A DNA stretch of 54,186 bases from Phycisphaerae bacterium (GTDB taxonomy: Bacteria; Planctomycetota; Phycisphaerae; Tepidisphaerales; Tepidisphaeraceae), in assembly GCA_030448225.1 (NCBI GenBank), contig JAUJNJ010000049.1, positions 1,226-55,411 on the forward strand, written 5' to 3'. The position numbers and the translations under genes were made by a program. A model generated the notes under the pieces. It ran no database searches. It was not told where the DNA came from and was given only the letters and a program-made list of their open reading frames with translations. Position 1 is the stretch's first letter. The number at the start of each line of letters is the position of its first letter. Of this stretch, positions 17,190 through 30,714 are shown in pieces.

Positions 17190-19880
17190 TTACTGGCCGC
17201 CCTCGAGCGTGCTGTCGATCGTCATGGCCGCCTTGGCCTGGTCGACGGTCTGGTACTGGTTCGCCGCCAGGCCGGCCAGGACCTTGTCGAGCGCGCCTCG
17301 AGTAGGCCTTCAACTGGCGCGATCGGCTGGGGCAGTTCCGCTTCGGGCGTGTCGATCACGACCTTCCACGTCTCGCCCTCCTTTCGGAGCTTGAACTGGA
17401 AGCCCATGTTCGGCACGTCGAGGCTCGCCGCCTCGCCCGCGACGGTGATCACGCCGCTTCAGCGCCGGCGATCGGGTCGGGAACGTTGCGAACAGGGTCC
17501 GCACGCCCGCGCGCCGAACTTCGTCGTCGCGGCGGCGCGGACCTTGGCGACGCGGCTGGCGTAATCGGCCGCGCCTGCACGAGCGGGTCCTGCGCGCGCC
17601 GACGACGGCGAGCGTTTTGCCTGCTGCGCGTTGCCGGTCGCCATCGCGTTGAAGAACGCCACCGACGCGGCCCGCACCGGTGCGGCCTCGGGCGAATCGG
17701 CGACCGCCGGCGCGCCGCCGGCGGCGCTGGAGCGGCCGCGCCGCCGCCGCCGCCGGGGCGTGTGGCGGCGGCAGGGTTGGCCGTCGGGGCCGTGGTGCCG
17801 GCGTGCCGCGGGCGGCTTGCGGAGGTTCAGCCGCGTCCTGCACGAAGCCCGGCAGGTCGCCCGCGCGACGCCGGCAGCCTCGCCCTCGCGGGCGACGCGC
17901 GCCGCGTCGGCGAGTTTGCCCTCGGCCTTCTTCGGATCGGTCTGGCTGAGCAGCGCCGCCTGGACAGCATCGACACGAGCCGCGTCACGCGCGCCGAGCG
18001 GGCGGCCCTTCATCGTCTCGTTCGAGCCGGGGCGCGTCGATCACGTCCTGGAGGAGCTTGCCGGCCTCCTCGTGCGCGGCGGCGGCGGCGGTGCGGGCGG
18101 CCTCGACGCCGCCGGCGAGCGACGGGTCTTGCAGGTCGGCGGGGATCGCGCGCGCCGCCGCCGCCGTCGGGCGCCGAGGGCGCGCGTTGACGTTCGCGAC
18201 CATCTTCTGGCGGGCGTCGAGTTCGAGCGCTGGCCCCGCGGTGAAGCCGGGCGAGCAGGAGGTGGACGCTCGCCTGCTGCACCTTGAACGACGACGGGTT
18301 GTAAAGGGCCATCATCCCCTCGGTGCGCGCCTTCGCGGCTGGGGTCCTGACCTGGCGCGCCCGTCACCCGCGTTTGCAGGTCGGTCCAGTTGGCTTCTGC
18401 GGTCGCGCCCGCCTGCTGGTAGTGGCCCAGCCGCGGACTTCAGCAGGTCCTCGGCCTTCTTGCGGTTCTCGGCGATGGTGGCGGTGATCGCTTTGAGGCG
18501 AGCGGCGTTCTGGGCGACAGTGGCGGGCGCGCCTCGCCGGGCTTCGTCGCGGGCGCGCGGCGGCGGCGGCGGGTCACCCTCGCCGGCCGCGGGCTCGTCA
18601 CCTCGAGCCGGTCGAAGCGCGGGAGCGGCGTCGCCCGCGGCGCGCAGCGTCGGGCGTGCGGAGCGGCGTCGGCGTCCGGCGCGGTGCGGCCGCGTCGTCG
18701 GCGGAGCGCCGCTTCGGGGCGGGCGCGGCTTCGGCGGGCACATCCCCGCTGGGCGCGGCTTCGGCGGGGCGCGGCTTCAACGGAGCGCGGCTTCAGCGGG
18801 CGCGGCGTCGGCCGGGCGGCCCTCCGCGGGGCGCGCTCGGCAGCGCGGCCTGCAGGGCGAGGCGGACCACGCCCTCGCCGTCCGGCGTGCCGCGGGCTCG
18901 ACCGGCGGGTCGGCCGGGGCGTCGGCGGGCGCGCGTCGCCGGGGGCCGCATCCGACGCGGTGGCCGGGGCCGCCCCGCCGCCGCCAAGCGCCCACCACCG
19001 CTCGCGCCAGGTGGCGCAGTTCGGCGATGCTCGCCTGCGCCTGCTCCCCGCCCGCGCTCGTCTGCTGCGCGAGCTCATCGAACCGCGCGACGGCGCCGTC
19101 GACGTCCTGCCGCGTCGCCTCGGCGCGGGCCAGGTCCTGTCGGACCGGCATCAGCTCGCTTTCGAGTTGCGCGATCTGGGTCGCGTGGTCCATCGCGGCC
19201 TTGCGCGCCCCGGCCGACTGCTGGAAGACCTCGACCGAGTCCTTGCCCGCCAGCGTGTCCGCCTGCCGCTCGAGCTTCTCGGCGTCGGCGATTGCCTTGG
19301 CGCGCTTGGACTTCAGGTCCGAGATCTGCGACTCGAGCTGCGACGCGCGCCCCTTGAGGTCCGTGATCTGCTTGTCGAGCGTCGCCCGCGCGGGGATCGC
19401 GCCGCCGACGTCGGACTCGTGCGCCTTCCAGAGGCCGTTCTCGCCGCCCTCGGCGGCGGCCTTCTTCTCGGTCTCGATCGCGGCCTTGGCGGTCGCGGGG
19501 TCGAACCGCGCGTACCCGAGCACGAGCGTGTTGGTCGACGCGATCCGGCCGGCGATGCGGTTGATCTCGCCCACCAGCGCCGCGGCGCGGGCCTGGTCGT
19601 GCTCGACGTCCTCCATGAGGTCGACCGCCCGGTCGACCTCCGCCCGCGCGACGTTCGTCAGCGCCTGCACCGACACCGCCGGCGACGCGCCTTGAATGGC
19701 CGCGGCCTTGCCGGCGGCGCCGACCGCGTCGCCGTCGGCCGTCGCGGCCTGCGCCATCGCCTGGCGGACCTGCTGGTCGGCGCGTTCGGACTCGCTCTCG
19801 CAGCCGAGCTGAAACAGGGCGGCCGCGGCGAGCGAGGCCGCGACGGAAACCGACGCCAAGTTTTTCCACGGTGCGCGCAT
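17190..19880 (-). CDS. Large coiled-coil lipoprotein with Glu-Ala-Ala-Pro repeats (heavily frameshifted)
   Basis: A lipoprotein signal ([16 protein letters not shown]) begins the protein; CAGGAGA sits nine bases before the ATG at 19880. The first 270 residues are intact and mainly coiled coil ([38 protein letters not shown]). Between about 18980 and 18690 lies an Ala/Pro-rich region with EAAP repeats. Further coiled coil follows ([21 protein letters not shown]), then [22 protein letters not shown]-terminal globular part has [39 protein letters not shown] and [13 protein letters not shown], with a stop at 17190. Ten or more indels are needed; it could instead be two adjacent genes. The structure suggests a membrane-anchored periplasmic spacer protein. 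No family recognised. Confidence 0.6.
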
Positions 19881-20178
19881 CAACGGACTCTCCTGACGAT
19901 CGTCAACGGGGTGTCGAACCTGCGGGGTTTACCCGTCAAGAGCACGGGGGACCGGTCCCGGCGCCGCCTTCCCGCCGGGACCTCGAATTCTCCCGGCCTC
20001 GGCGGCCAAAGTCAAAAAAGAACCGGCCGGCCGACGGGGCGTTTTCCGGGGGTCGGGCGCGGGGCGGCGCCGGGGCGGCGCGCGGGGCCGGCGGACGCGG
20101 CGGGCGGGCCGCTCATTTTACGTTGCGTCGGCCCGATAACTATGATAACTCGCGAACGTCGAACCGGGAGATCCCGCC

Positions 20179-20619
20179 ATGCCGCTGACCGCCACCGCCG
20201 ACCCGCCGTTCTCCCACCTGGGCCGCCAGGCCAACAAGCTGCTGGAGCAGATGCAGAAGGGGTACTACAACTTCTGCCCCGGCGACTCCTGGACGCCGAG
20301 CGTGAACCTGTACGAGACCGGCGGCACGTACCTCGTCTGCGTCGACCTGTCGGGCGTCGAGAAGGAGAAGATCGACCTGGAGGTGCGCGACAGCCGGCTG
20401 CGGCTGACCGGCGCGCGGGCGGTGCCGCAGCCGGAGCCGGACGAGCTCGGCGACGCGGTCGGCCCGGACGGCCAGCCGCAGAAGCTCCGCGTCCACCTGA
20501 TGGAGATCGACCACGGCACGTTCTGCCGCGAGGTCGAACTCCCGCTGGACGTCGACCGCGATCGCATCACGGCACGCTACCGCAACGGAATGCTCTGGGT
20601 CGAGATCCCCAAGGCGTGA
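20179..20619 (+). CDS. Hsp20/alpha-crystallin small heat-shock protein
   Basis: A 146-residue small chaperone. The alpha-crystallin domain starts at about residue 37 ([34 protein letters not shown]), contains [11 protein letters not shown], and ends with [32 protein letters not shown], the normal last strands; the usual C-terminal IxI tail is missing. A ten-residue insert ([18 protein letters not shown]) sits in the middle loop. It precedes lon by about 140 bases on the same strand, a sensible proteostasis pair. AAC/TAT-rich sequence upstream (20138-20155) may be promoter, but no clear sigma or CIRCE site was found. Confidence 0.9.
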   Translation: MPLTATADPPFSHLGRQANKLLEQMQKGYYNFCPGDSWTPSVNLYETGGTYLVCVDLSGVEKEKIDLEVRDSRLRLTGARAVPQPEPDELGDAVGPDGQPQKLRVHLMEIDHGTFCREVELPLDVDRDRITARYRNGMLWVEIPKA

Positions 20620-20762
20620 ACGCAGAGGCCGCGGGCGCTCACGTCCCAGTTCAACGACATGCGCCGCCGGCGCGCCGCGCGGGGTGCCCGCCACCCCCGC
20701 CGCCGACCGGGCGGCGAACCGTCGGAACGCCGGGACGCGCGGCGACCGCGGGGACAACCACC

Positions 20763-23513
<2,751 letters not shown>

Positions 23514-23707
23514 CCCGTTCACGTCGGGGCGCGGGTGAGCCGCGCGCGCGTCTTTGCGATCTTGCCCGCCGGCTCCGGGCGCATCGCACTGAGCGACGAT
23601 AGCAGTTACATTGAGGACGCGCTTCACGGCGACACGGGTGGGGGCTTGGGGACGCGGCGGTCGCGTCCCGCGCCGGGGACGACGCGACCGAGAGGGAAGC
23701 AGCGGAC

Positions 23708-24062
23708 ATGGAATCGTTCTACACCGTCCACGTCGGCGGCGGCGGGCAGACCGTCGTGCAGTTCCGGACCGAGTCGCTCATGCACCCGCCCGACCTCGAG
23801 CGGGTCGGCCACTCGCTGTTCCACCTCGTCGACGTCGAGAACCGCCACCGCCTCGTGCTCGACTTCACGCCTGTGAAGTACCTCTCGAGCCAGGCGATCG
23901 GCGTGCTGCTCTCGCTCCACAAGAAGGTCACCCAGCACAAGGACGGCCGCTTTCGTGCTCTGCGGCGTGGGGCCGCAACTGCTGCAACTGCTCAAGATCA
24001 CCCGCCTCGACCGGATGCTGAAGGTCGCGGCGACGCAGGAGGACGCGATCGCGGCGGTGTAG
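23708..24062 (+). CDS. STAS-domain anti-sigma factor antagonist (one frameshift)
   Basis: A 118-residue STAS protein. The frame is intact through QTVVQFRTESLMHPPDLERV and RLVLDFTPVKYLSSQAIGVLLSLHKKV, which is the STAS core with the conserved 'SSxAIG' loop that carries the phosphorylatable Ser. One extra T in TTT at about 23950 shifts the frame; removing it gives LCGVGPQLLQLLKITRLDRMLKV and a TAG stop at 24060. Such proteins bind anti-sigma kinases when unphosphorylated and are reactivated by SpoIIE phosphatases like the one at 720-2039. It stands alone after lon. A GGTCAAG repeat starts ten bases after the stop. Confidence 0.85.
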
Positions 24063-24067
24063 TAAGG

Positions 24068-24300
24068 AGCAGGAGTCAAGGGTCAAGGGTCAAGAGTCAA
24101 GAGTCGCAGACGGACGCCTGGCCGCTTCTGTCCGCGCCTGCTCGGCTGCTATTGGTCGATCGCTCTTGGGGTTCCCCTCTAGCTCCTGGTCAAGAGAACA
24201 GGATTCAAAAGTCACAACACCACGAATTTGGCTTCGTCGTCGCCCTGCTCTGCCGCCGTTGATCCTTGATCCCTGACCCTGACCCCTGATCTCCGATCCT
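24068..24300. repeat. Palindrome-like region with GGTCAAG/CTTGACC repeat arms
   Basis: The left part is GAGTCAAGGGTCAAGGGTCA followed by AGAGTCAAGAG (24071-24105), an approximate tandem repeat of GGTCAAG. The right part (24258-24300) is TTGATCCTTGATCCCTGACC and further TGACCC units, approximately its reverse complement but more degenerate. The 150 bases between contain no gene. A second element of this family lies at 28491-28598. Confidence 0.65.
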
Positions 24301-24326
24301 CACCCCTTCCCTCACCCGAACCTTCC

Positions 24327-25059
24327 TTGCAATACCTCGACTCGCTCATCGACAAGAACCTTCACGCCTCGCCTGGCCGCTCGAGCCGATGGTGCAGTTG
24401 CTGCTCGCGGCCCTAGTCGGCGGGCTCGTGGGGATCGAGCCGCGAGCTGCGCGGGCGGCAGGCGGGGTTCCGCACGAACCTGCTCGTCTGCGTCGGCAAG
24501 CCGCGCTGGTGATGATCGTCTCGACGCAGATGGCGTTCCGCGAGTGGCCGACCTCAGCAACAACGCGTCGGTGCAGGTGAACGTCGACCCGTCGCGCATC
24601 GCGTACGGCGTGATGACCGGCGTCGGCTTCCTCGGCGCGGGCACGATCCTCCAGAACGGCCGCACCGTCCGCGGCCTGACGACCGCCGCCAGCCTCTGGT
24701 GCGTCGCGCGCTGGGGCTGGCCGTGGGGATGGGGCTCTACCTGCTGTCGTTCTTCGCCACGGTCCTCGTGCTGCTGACGCTCTGGCTGCTCGACCACTTC
24801 GCCGACCTGCTTCTCGCGCGTCCACTACCGCCAGGTCACGCTCCGCCGCCGGTGGGAGGTCGGCTGCGTGTCGGGCACGATCGACCAGATGAAGGCCGCC
24901 GGCCTGAAGGTCGTCGACGTCGCCTACGAGCGGACGGCGAGCCTGCACGAGGTCGACATCCGCCTCCGCATCGCGTTCATGAACAAGCCGGCGTTCTACG
25001 ACTTCGAGAGCCACCTGATGAAGGACGGCGTCCACGAGATCCTGGCGGTGAAGGAGTAG
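24327..25059 (+). CDS. MgtC/SapB family membrane protein (frameshifted)
   Basis: About 244 residues after re-joining. MVQLLLAALVGGLVGIERELRGRQAGFRTNLLVC is the classic MgtC N-terminus with the GxERE and RTN motifs, though indels at 24440 and 24495 split it. SRIAYGVMTGVGFLGAGTIL and VRGLTTAASLWCVAALGL follow, then a long last helix and a C-terminal ACT-like cytoplasmic domain (VSGTIDQMKAAGLKVVDVAYERT ... MKDGVHEILAVKE). The likely start is TTG at 24327 (LQYLDSLIDKNL); ATG 24389 is the alternative. The family is tied to growth in low magnesium and, in some bacteria, to inhibition of F-ATPase; an ATP synthase operon lies 9 kb away. Confidence 0.82.
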
Positions 25060-25537
25060 CGAGCAGACGCGCGCAACCGATCGTCGTGGTTGGGGAGGCT
25101 CACGACCCTCCGGTACGTTCAGTGCCTATCCGAATTGCCCGACGTTCCCGGTTTCGCCGCAGGCCCGAAGGGCCCGCTGCGGGCGCGGCTGCCTGACGAA
25201 GTATCGGCAGCGCGATTGCGAACCGCGCCCTCTCCGCGCGAAGGGGAGTTACTCGAGTGAACTCATTGTGACGCGTGACGTCTCCACGTATCGGTTCGAA
25301 GGACGCATCCGGACGCGGCTATACGCAAGCGAAGTGAGGGGCATTTGAACCGGTCGCGCGCGACCGCAGGTCCGTTCCCGAGATGCGCTGGCGCCCTCTC
25401 CCGCGAGTACGAGGGAGCGGGGCGAAGCCGTGAAACTTGATCGGTCCTTATCCGAGGAGGCACACCGCCTGCCCTTCCCACCACGCCCGCATTTCTGCAA
25501 TAATCGTCCGCGGGTCACGTTTTTCCGAGGATCAGCC
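25060..25537. other. Intergenic region without recognisable gene
   Basis: About 480 bases, less GC-rich than the genes around it. I see no conserved coding signal, tRNA or clear palindrome, only a short AGGCCCGAAGGGCCCGCTGC-type inverted segment at about 25163-25183. Confidence 0.4.
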
Positions 25538-26193
25538 ATGCGAATGGGATTCGGCTTGGTCGGCCTGCTGGTGGGTGTCGCGATCATCGTCTGGATGTTC
25601 GCCGACTACGATGCGCGCGGTCGCCAAGTCCGGCAGCACACGCGCGGGATCAGCTGCAGCAGATGTCCGGCCGCGACGAGACCGGCGTCGCGGCGACGGA
25701 CCGACGCCGGGGCGCTGGAGGCGGAGCAAGCGCGGCTCGAAGGTCGTCGGCATGCGCGTCACGAAGCTGACGCCGGCCGCGCCGCGATCGAGACGCTGTA
25801 CGGCCTTGCGCGTCGGCGACGTGATCACGCAGGCGGGCGACATGCCGCTCGCCGACGGCATCGGCGGCGGCGACGCGGAGCTGGGCGCGGGGGATGGTGC
25901 TCGAGGCCTACAAGGCGAACCGCCCGCTCGCCGTCCAACGCGGCGGCCGGCGGCTGACGCTGCCGCTCCCCCGGGCACGCCCGAGCCCCCCGCCGCCGCC
26001 GCCGACCCGACGGCCACGGCCGTCGACCCGCTCGCCGCCGACCCGCCGCGCCCGCCGCGACGCCTTCGCCGGCCGGCACGCCCCGCCGGCCCCCGCCGCC
26101 GAGCCGCAGCCCGCCCTCGACGCCGAGCAGGCCGATCCCCGCCACCGGCGGCCTTGCCGCCAACTCGACCTGATCCGCAAGCGCAACGAATAG
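25538..26193 (+). CDS. Membrane-anchored PDZ-domain protein (frameshifted)
   Basis: About 218 residues. The N-terminus MGFGLVGLLVGVAIIVWMF is one membrane helix. After a frameshifted linker a PDZ-like domain can be read: VVGMRVTKLTPAAPAIETLYGLRVGDVITQAGDMPLADG, then MVLEAYKANRPLAVQRGGRRLTLPLP. The GLRVGDVI and 'PL.V.RGG..LTL' strings are typical of bacterial PDZ domains that bind C-terminal peptides. The rest is a Pro/Ala tail ending LIRKRNE with TAG at 26191. At least four indels occur. No protease domain is attached, so a scaffold or substrate-binding role is likely. GAGGAT upstream fits the ATG at 25538. Confidence 0.65.
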
Positions 26194-26738
26194 CCGCGGG
26201 TCGGCGAGGTCAGACCATCCCTCCTGTCCAGGATGCGCCCGGCGCGCGTCTCGCTATGGGAATGAGAAGTCAGCGTCGAGCGCCCGATCCCGGCGCCTCG
26301 AACCGAACATCGATCCGGTGCGGGTCTACGCCACGGGTAGCGTGTCATTCGAGGGGGACCGGTAGCGAGGCAACCCCTCTCGGGGAAACCTCAGCCGGTT
26401 CTGCCTCGACATCCCCGTTGCTGTCGCTCCTCGGGATGACGGGCTGTGAGTCGGGGAAGGCTAAACCTGAAGTCGACGGGTCATCGGGCAGCTTGACCGC
26501 TCGGGTAGCTTCTACATTCGCCGCGCTACGCGGCGTCCAAGCCCGCCGGCGCGTTGGGGATGTTCCACTTGGAGTGAGATCGCTCGGCCCACCCATCGCA
26601 CACGCCGGGGCAGAGCGTAGCACCGCCCCGGATCGCGCCGGGGAGGCCCCGCATTTCCGGTGAAATCCCGCCGGAGCACAGCCACCGGAATCCCCCGGGG
26701 GTACCCGGGGGGAAGGGGATACTTTCCTCGCCCATGGC
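26194..26738. other. Intergenic region with dispersed repeat (copy 1 of CACGCCGGGGCAGAGCG)
   Basis: No gene is supported. At 26600-26635 lies a unit that begins ACACGCCGGGGCAGAGCG and ends CCGCCCCGGATCG; a nearly identical unit is at 51019-51055 (two differences over about 36 bases). CCGGGGC and GCCCCGG within it form a stem. The region around 26360-26460 is AT-richer than its surroundings. Confidence 0.6.
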
Positions 26739-28444
26739 CTAGCCGCGACGGGACATGTTCGTCGTGCGGGTGACGCCGCCCTGCACGGCTTTCACCACGA
26801 TGTTGTCGTCGTCGGTGAACGTGATGGTCGTCTCGGCGGGCGTCGGGCCGATTTTCCGATTGATGATCAGATCCTTGCCGCTCTCGCGGATGACGCTCCA
26901 CTCGCCGCTGCCGATGCGCGGCGGGCTGCCCGGGGCGGTCGAGTTGTAGTTGAGCGTGCCGTTATCGTTGAACGTCATGAGCAACGACCCGCCCCTCGGG
27001 CACGCCGGCCCAACTGCCGATGAGCTCGGCCGCAGCACGCCTTCCGCGGGGCGGGGGCGCGCCGGGGGTGGCGGGCGTGGCGAGCGATCCGGGCCCGCCG
27101 CCGGTCGTACCGCCGGCTGGCCGATTTTGGCCGAGGTGTGTCTCCGCGCATCACCGAGACCGCCTCGTTCGCCTTGTACGCCGAGGCCGGCAGCACCGGC
27201 TTGAGGCTCAGGTCTTCCCGGGCCATGCGGTTGAACTCGAAGAACGTCCCCTCGGCGAGCGTCGGGGCGCAGCGCGGCGGCGGCGGCGGCGGCCTTGGGG
27301 TCGGCCGGCGGCGCGGGGCCATATGCCGCGCGCCGGCGAGGGCGGCGTCGTCGACGAGGAACGCGAAATCGACCCCGCGGTCGCCGGCCACCTCGGTGAC
27401 GAGAAAGTCGTCGAGCTCGTTGGCCACGAGCCGCCGCGCCGCGTCGATCGTGCCGATCGGGTGGTAGTTCACGAGCTGCGGCTCGCCGTCCGCGCCGCCG
27501 CCGCCCGCGCCCGAGCGGGCGACGAGGCGGACGGACCCGGGGCTGAACCGCAGGAAGCGGTCCTTGGGTACGACCGCGTCCTTGCCGAACATCACGCGGA
27601 CCACGAGCAGCGCCTGGTTCGGCGCCGGGCGCAGGTCCGGCTTGAACGACTTCTTGCGCTCGGGCGAGCGGAGCCCCTCGAACTCGTGGTCGACCTGCGG
27701 CAGCGCGCCCACCGTGTAGACCTCGACCTTCTGGAGCGACTTCTTCTGCGCGTTCTGCACGACCACGCGCGTCCCGCCGGTCTGGATGCCGAGGCGCTGG
27801 CCGAAGTACTCGGCGAGCAGGTCGGGGTGGACCTCGGTCAGCGGGCGGCCGGCGAGCGGGCCGCCGGTGCTGTGCATCTTGAGCAGGTTCACGACGATGT
27901 CGTCGGCCGGCACGATCATCCCCTCGTCGCTTCGAATCGTCGAACCGCCCTTCCATGTCGGTCTCGAGCTCGTGGTAGACCGCCGCGTCCTTCGAGCGGC
28001 CCTCGGACGGGACGATGACGCTGCGCATGTCGATGACCGGGTACTTTCGCGCACCTGGCGACGCGCCCGGCATGAACGGTAGATTGCCGCGCCGCGATCG
28101 CGACGACGCCGACGCCGAACACCTGGTGACCGCGCCTGCGGCGCGCGCCGCCGACCTTGTCGATCGTCGCGGGCATGCGGATGTTGCCGGGGACGGCCTT
28201 GTCGAAGATGACGCGGAGCAGTGGTGATAGACGCCGAACGTGACGATCAGCATCGACCCGTGCGCCATGTTGGCGAACCTGCCGCCGAGCAGCGTCTCGA
28301 CGATCGGCTCGTAGAGCGACAGGGCGATCGGCCGCCGAGAACGCGGCTGCCGCGGCCGAGATCGTGGCCGCTGAAGAACCCCTGGAGGTAGTGGACGAAC
28401 GCGACGATGCCGATGGTCGCGACGACGGCGACGGTCATGATCAT
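26739..28444 (-). CDS. Membrane protein with unknown central domain and lipocalin-like C-terminus (frameshifted)
   Basis: About 568 residues. An N-terminal helix (MTVAVVATIGIVAFVHYLQGFF) and a second hydrophobic stretch (MLIVTFGVYHH) anchor it. The central 240 residues are intact (GMIVPADDIVVNLLKMHSTGG ... KKSFKPDLRPAPNQALLVVRVMFGKDAVVPKDRFLRF ... DDFLVTEVAGDRGVDFAFLVDD) and match nothing I know. After a Pro/Ala/Arg linker the last 75 residues read ELIGSW, LLMTFNDNGTLNYNST, GSGEWSVIRESGKDLIINR, TITFTDDDNIVVKAV, an arrangement like small lipocalin-fold stress domains. Frameshifts cluster at 27950-28350 and 26990-27350. The GspE-like gene ends about 170 bases upstream on the same strand, suggesting a linked function. 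Confidence 0.65.
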
Positions 28445-28490
28445 GGGAAACCTCGCGGGTCGATCGGGTCGGAGTCTAGGAAAGTCGGCG

Positions 28491-28598
28491 GGTCAAGGGT
28501 CAAGGGTCAGGGGGCGGGCAGGCACTCATGAGTCGAGTCGCGGGCGGCGTCAATCGCGGGCGCGCAGCATTGTGATTCTTGACCCTTGCCTCCCGCCC
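28491..28598. repeat. GGTCAAG-family palindrome (copy 2)
   Basis: Left arm GGTCAAGGGTCAAGGGTCAG (from 28491) followed by GGGGCGGGC pairs imperfectly with ATTCTTGACCCTTGCCTCCC (28575-28594) and the CGCCC after it. It fills the gap between two minus-strand genes and belongs to the same family as 24068-24300. Confidence 0.65.
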
Positions 28599-28612
28599 TC
28601 CGCCCCTGCCGC

Positions 28613-30353
28613 TCATTTCACCGGCCTTGCCGGCTTGCGGGACGGGCGGCGGCGCGCGGGACGCGCCGGCCGGGGGCGCCGCGGGCGGGGCGGCGGCGGG
28701 CGGGCCGGCGTCGGGCTTCTCCTCGCCCCCTTGAGCGCGCAGGACCTCCTGCACGCTCGTGTCGCCCCCCTCGACGATCGTCAGCGCCGCCTCCTCCTGG
28801 AGGTACCGCCCCTTCTGCTTGCGGAACGCCGCCTTCAGCGGGCCGGCTGCGCGCCGGCGGCGATCACGTCGCGGGCCTCGTCGTCGACGACGAACGTCTC
28901 GTACACGCCCACGCGCCCCTTGAACCGCAAGTCGTGGCAGAACTGTACGGGATCGGGTTGCCCTTGGGAACGCGCAGCGGCTCGGTGCGGGCCTGGAACA
29001 GCTCCTTCACCTTGTTCGGGTCCATGTTGAGCCTTGCGGAGCGTCGCGGGGTCCGCCGCGTAGCCGACCTGCACCAGGCACAGCCGCGCACGACGCGGCC
29101 GTTGATCACCAGCCGCAGCTCCGACGCGGCGGTCTTGAGCCAGGCGTCGCCGACGAGCTTGCGCCACGCGGCGACCGCGTCGAACGTGCCGTCGCCTGCA
29201 TGCCGACGTAGACGCGCCGCGCGAGCAGGCGATCAGCTCGCGGGCGGTCTGCGTGTTCTCGACCTTTGGAGATCAGCAGCACGTCCGGCTCCTGGCTCAT
29301 CACCCATAGCCGTCTCCTTGTGCTCGTCGGCGGGCGTGGCGTTGGGGCGCGAGCTTCTTCTGCGTGATGCCCTCGAGGTCGGTCTCCAGGCGTGCTCGAC
29401 CGAGTGGATGTGCTCGATGAACGCGTTCAGCGCCCGCAGGACGGCGTAGAGCAGGGTCACGCCTTGGCCTGGGCGTTGACGAGCACGAGCCCCGTCTTCT
29501 CCTTGACCGTGTCGCGGATCAGCCCGACCTGCTTCTCGGTCAGCCCGAGCTTGTCGAGCGTGTACTCGCGCGCTTCTTGAAGTCGGCGATCAGCCGCATG
29601 TACTGCCGGCGGTGCCGCCGGCCGTGTCGACGCGCAGCTCGAGCTTGCGGCCGTCCATCGACGCCTTGACCGTGCCGCGCTGGGGCTTGCGGGCGCTGGT
29701 CGACCTCGAGCCCGGCGGCGGCCTTGATCAGGCCCATCGCGTTGTTGCCGTGCTCGCGGTCGAGCGTCGCGCCCTTGTAGCCGAAGCCGTCGACGAAGTA
29801 CTTCACGCCGATCCCGTCGCCTGGCCGCGACGTCGATCTGGTCAGCGCCCTTCTTCAGCGGGTCGGACAGCCGCGGCCTGCATCGCCTCGAACGTCGCGC
29901 GGGTCGGGTCGTCGGCGACCGGCGGCAGCAGCGGGCCGTTCTTCCCGGTCAGCGTGACCATGTTGGGGATCTCGACGACCTCGGTCTTCTTCTTCTTCTT
30001 GAAGCTCTTGAGCCACGCCTCGAACTGCGACCGCAGGTCGCCCAGTGCTCCACCTGCCGGCCCCGCACCGCGAGGTACGCGTCGGCCTCGATGCCCATGA
30101 TCAGCAGCACGAGCGGGAACGCGATCAGGAACCCCAGCGGCATCATCAGGAACAAGCGCGAACGCGCCGATCATCCCGGCCAGTGGAGCCGCGATGTTGA
30201 TCGCCCTCGCGGCAGGTGGGCGGCGCATGGCGTCCTTGTCGGCCTTGCGGCGAGCAGTTTCGTCCAGACGAGCAGCACGATCAGGACCGGGACGGCCTTG
30301 AACAGGCTCACGTACCCCCCGGACTCGACCGCGGCCAGAAAAGTCACTCCCAT
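28613..30353 (-). CDS. Membrane-fused GspE/PilB-like protein with degenerate ATPase motifs (frameshifted)
   Basis: About 580 residues. The N-terminus has a helix (YVSLFKAVPVLIVLLVWTKLL) and a helical hairpin (APLAGMIGAFALFLMMPLGFLIAFPLVLLIMGIEADAYL). A GspE-type N1E region follows (DQIDVAARGDGIGVKYFVDGF ... GLIKAAAGLEVDQRRKPQRGTVKASMDGRKLELRVDT). The C-terminal motor shape is clear (TLLYAVLRALNAFIEHIHSVE ... QEPDVLLISKVENTQTARELIACA ... RFKGRVGVYETFVVDDEARDVIAAGA). However, Walker A reads VNAQAKGVTLLY, the Walker B glutamate position reads SKVEN, and the His box reads QATGTF. A CxxC remnant (QFCHD) persists. GGAGACGAG precedes the ATG at 30353. The frame breaks at least ten times; the end at 28613 assumes an indel near 28640. 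Confidence 0.75.
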
Positions 30354-30714
30354 CTCGTCTCCAAAAGGCAGGGGCCGCTCGCTCGTCGTCGGTTGTCAGT
30401 CGTCCACGGTCGGTCGCGAGAGAAGGAAACGCTGTTGCCCTCTTCTCGCTCGACCTCATGCGACCAACGACACCGACGGCCGCTTCCGGCCGAAACCCCC
30501 GCGGGCGGGTCGTCAATCCTACGACGCCCCGCGGCCCGCCGCCAACGCGCGGGCGTCACTCGCCACCCCTCCGCAGGCCCGGCACGCCCGGTCCGGCGGG
30601 GCTGCGGCGTGCGACCCGGCATTCCGTGAGCGCGGCACCGGCGGGATGAAACGTGCGACAGTTGCCACGACCGATACCCGCCGCAGACGGATCGCCGACG
30701 GTCGGGAGCCGCCT

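Noticed and set aside
20100..20178. Heat-shock promoter or CIRCE element before Hsp20
   Set aside because: TTGCGT and TATGAT are only 12 bases apart and no TTAGCACTC inverted repeat exists.
18684..20762. Apparent 680-residue N-terminal extension of Lon
   Set aside because: It runs antisense through the lipoprotein gene and across Hsp20; Lon's conserved start and family N-terminus begin at 20763.
26526..26735. Small minus-strand gene (69 residues)
   Set aside because: It overlaps a dispersed repeat, lacks a binding site and has repeat-derived composition.
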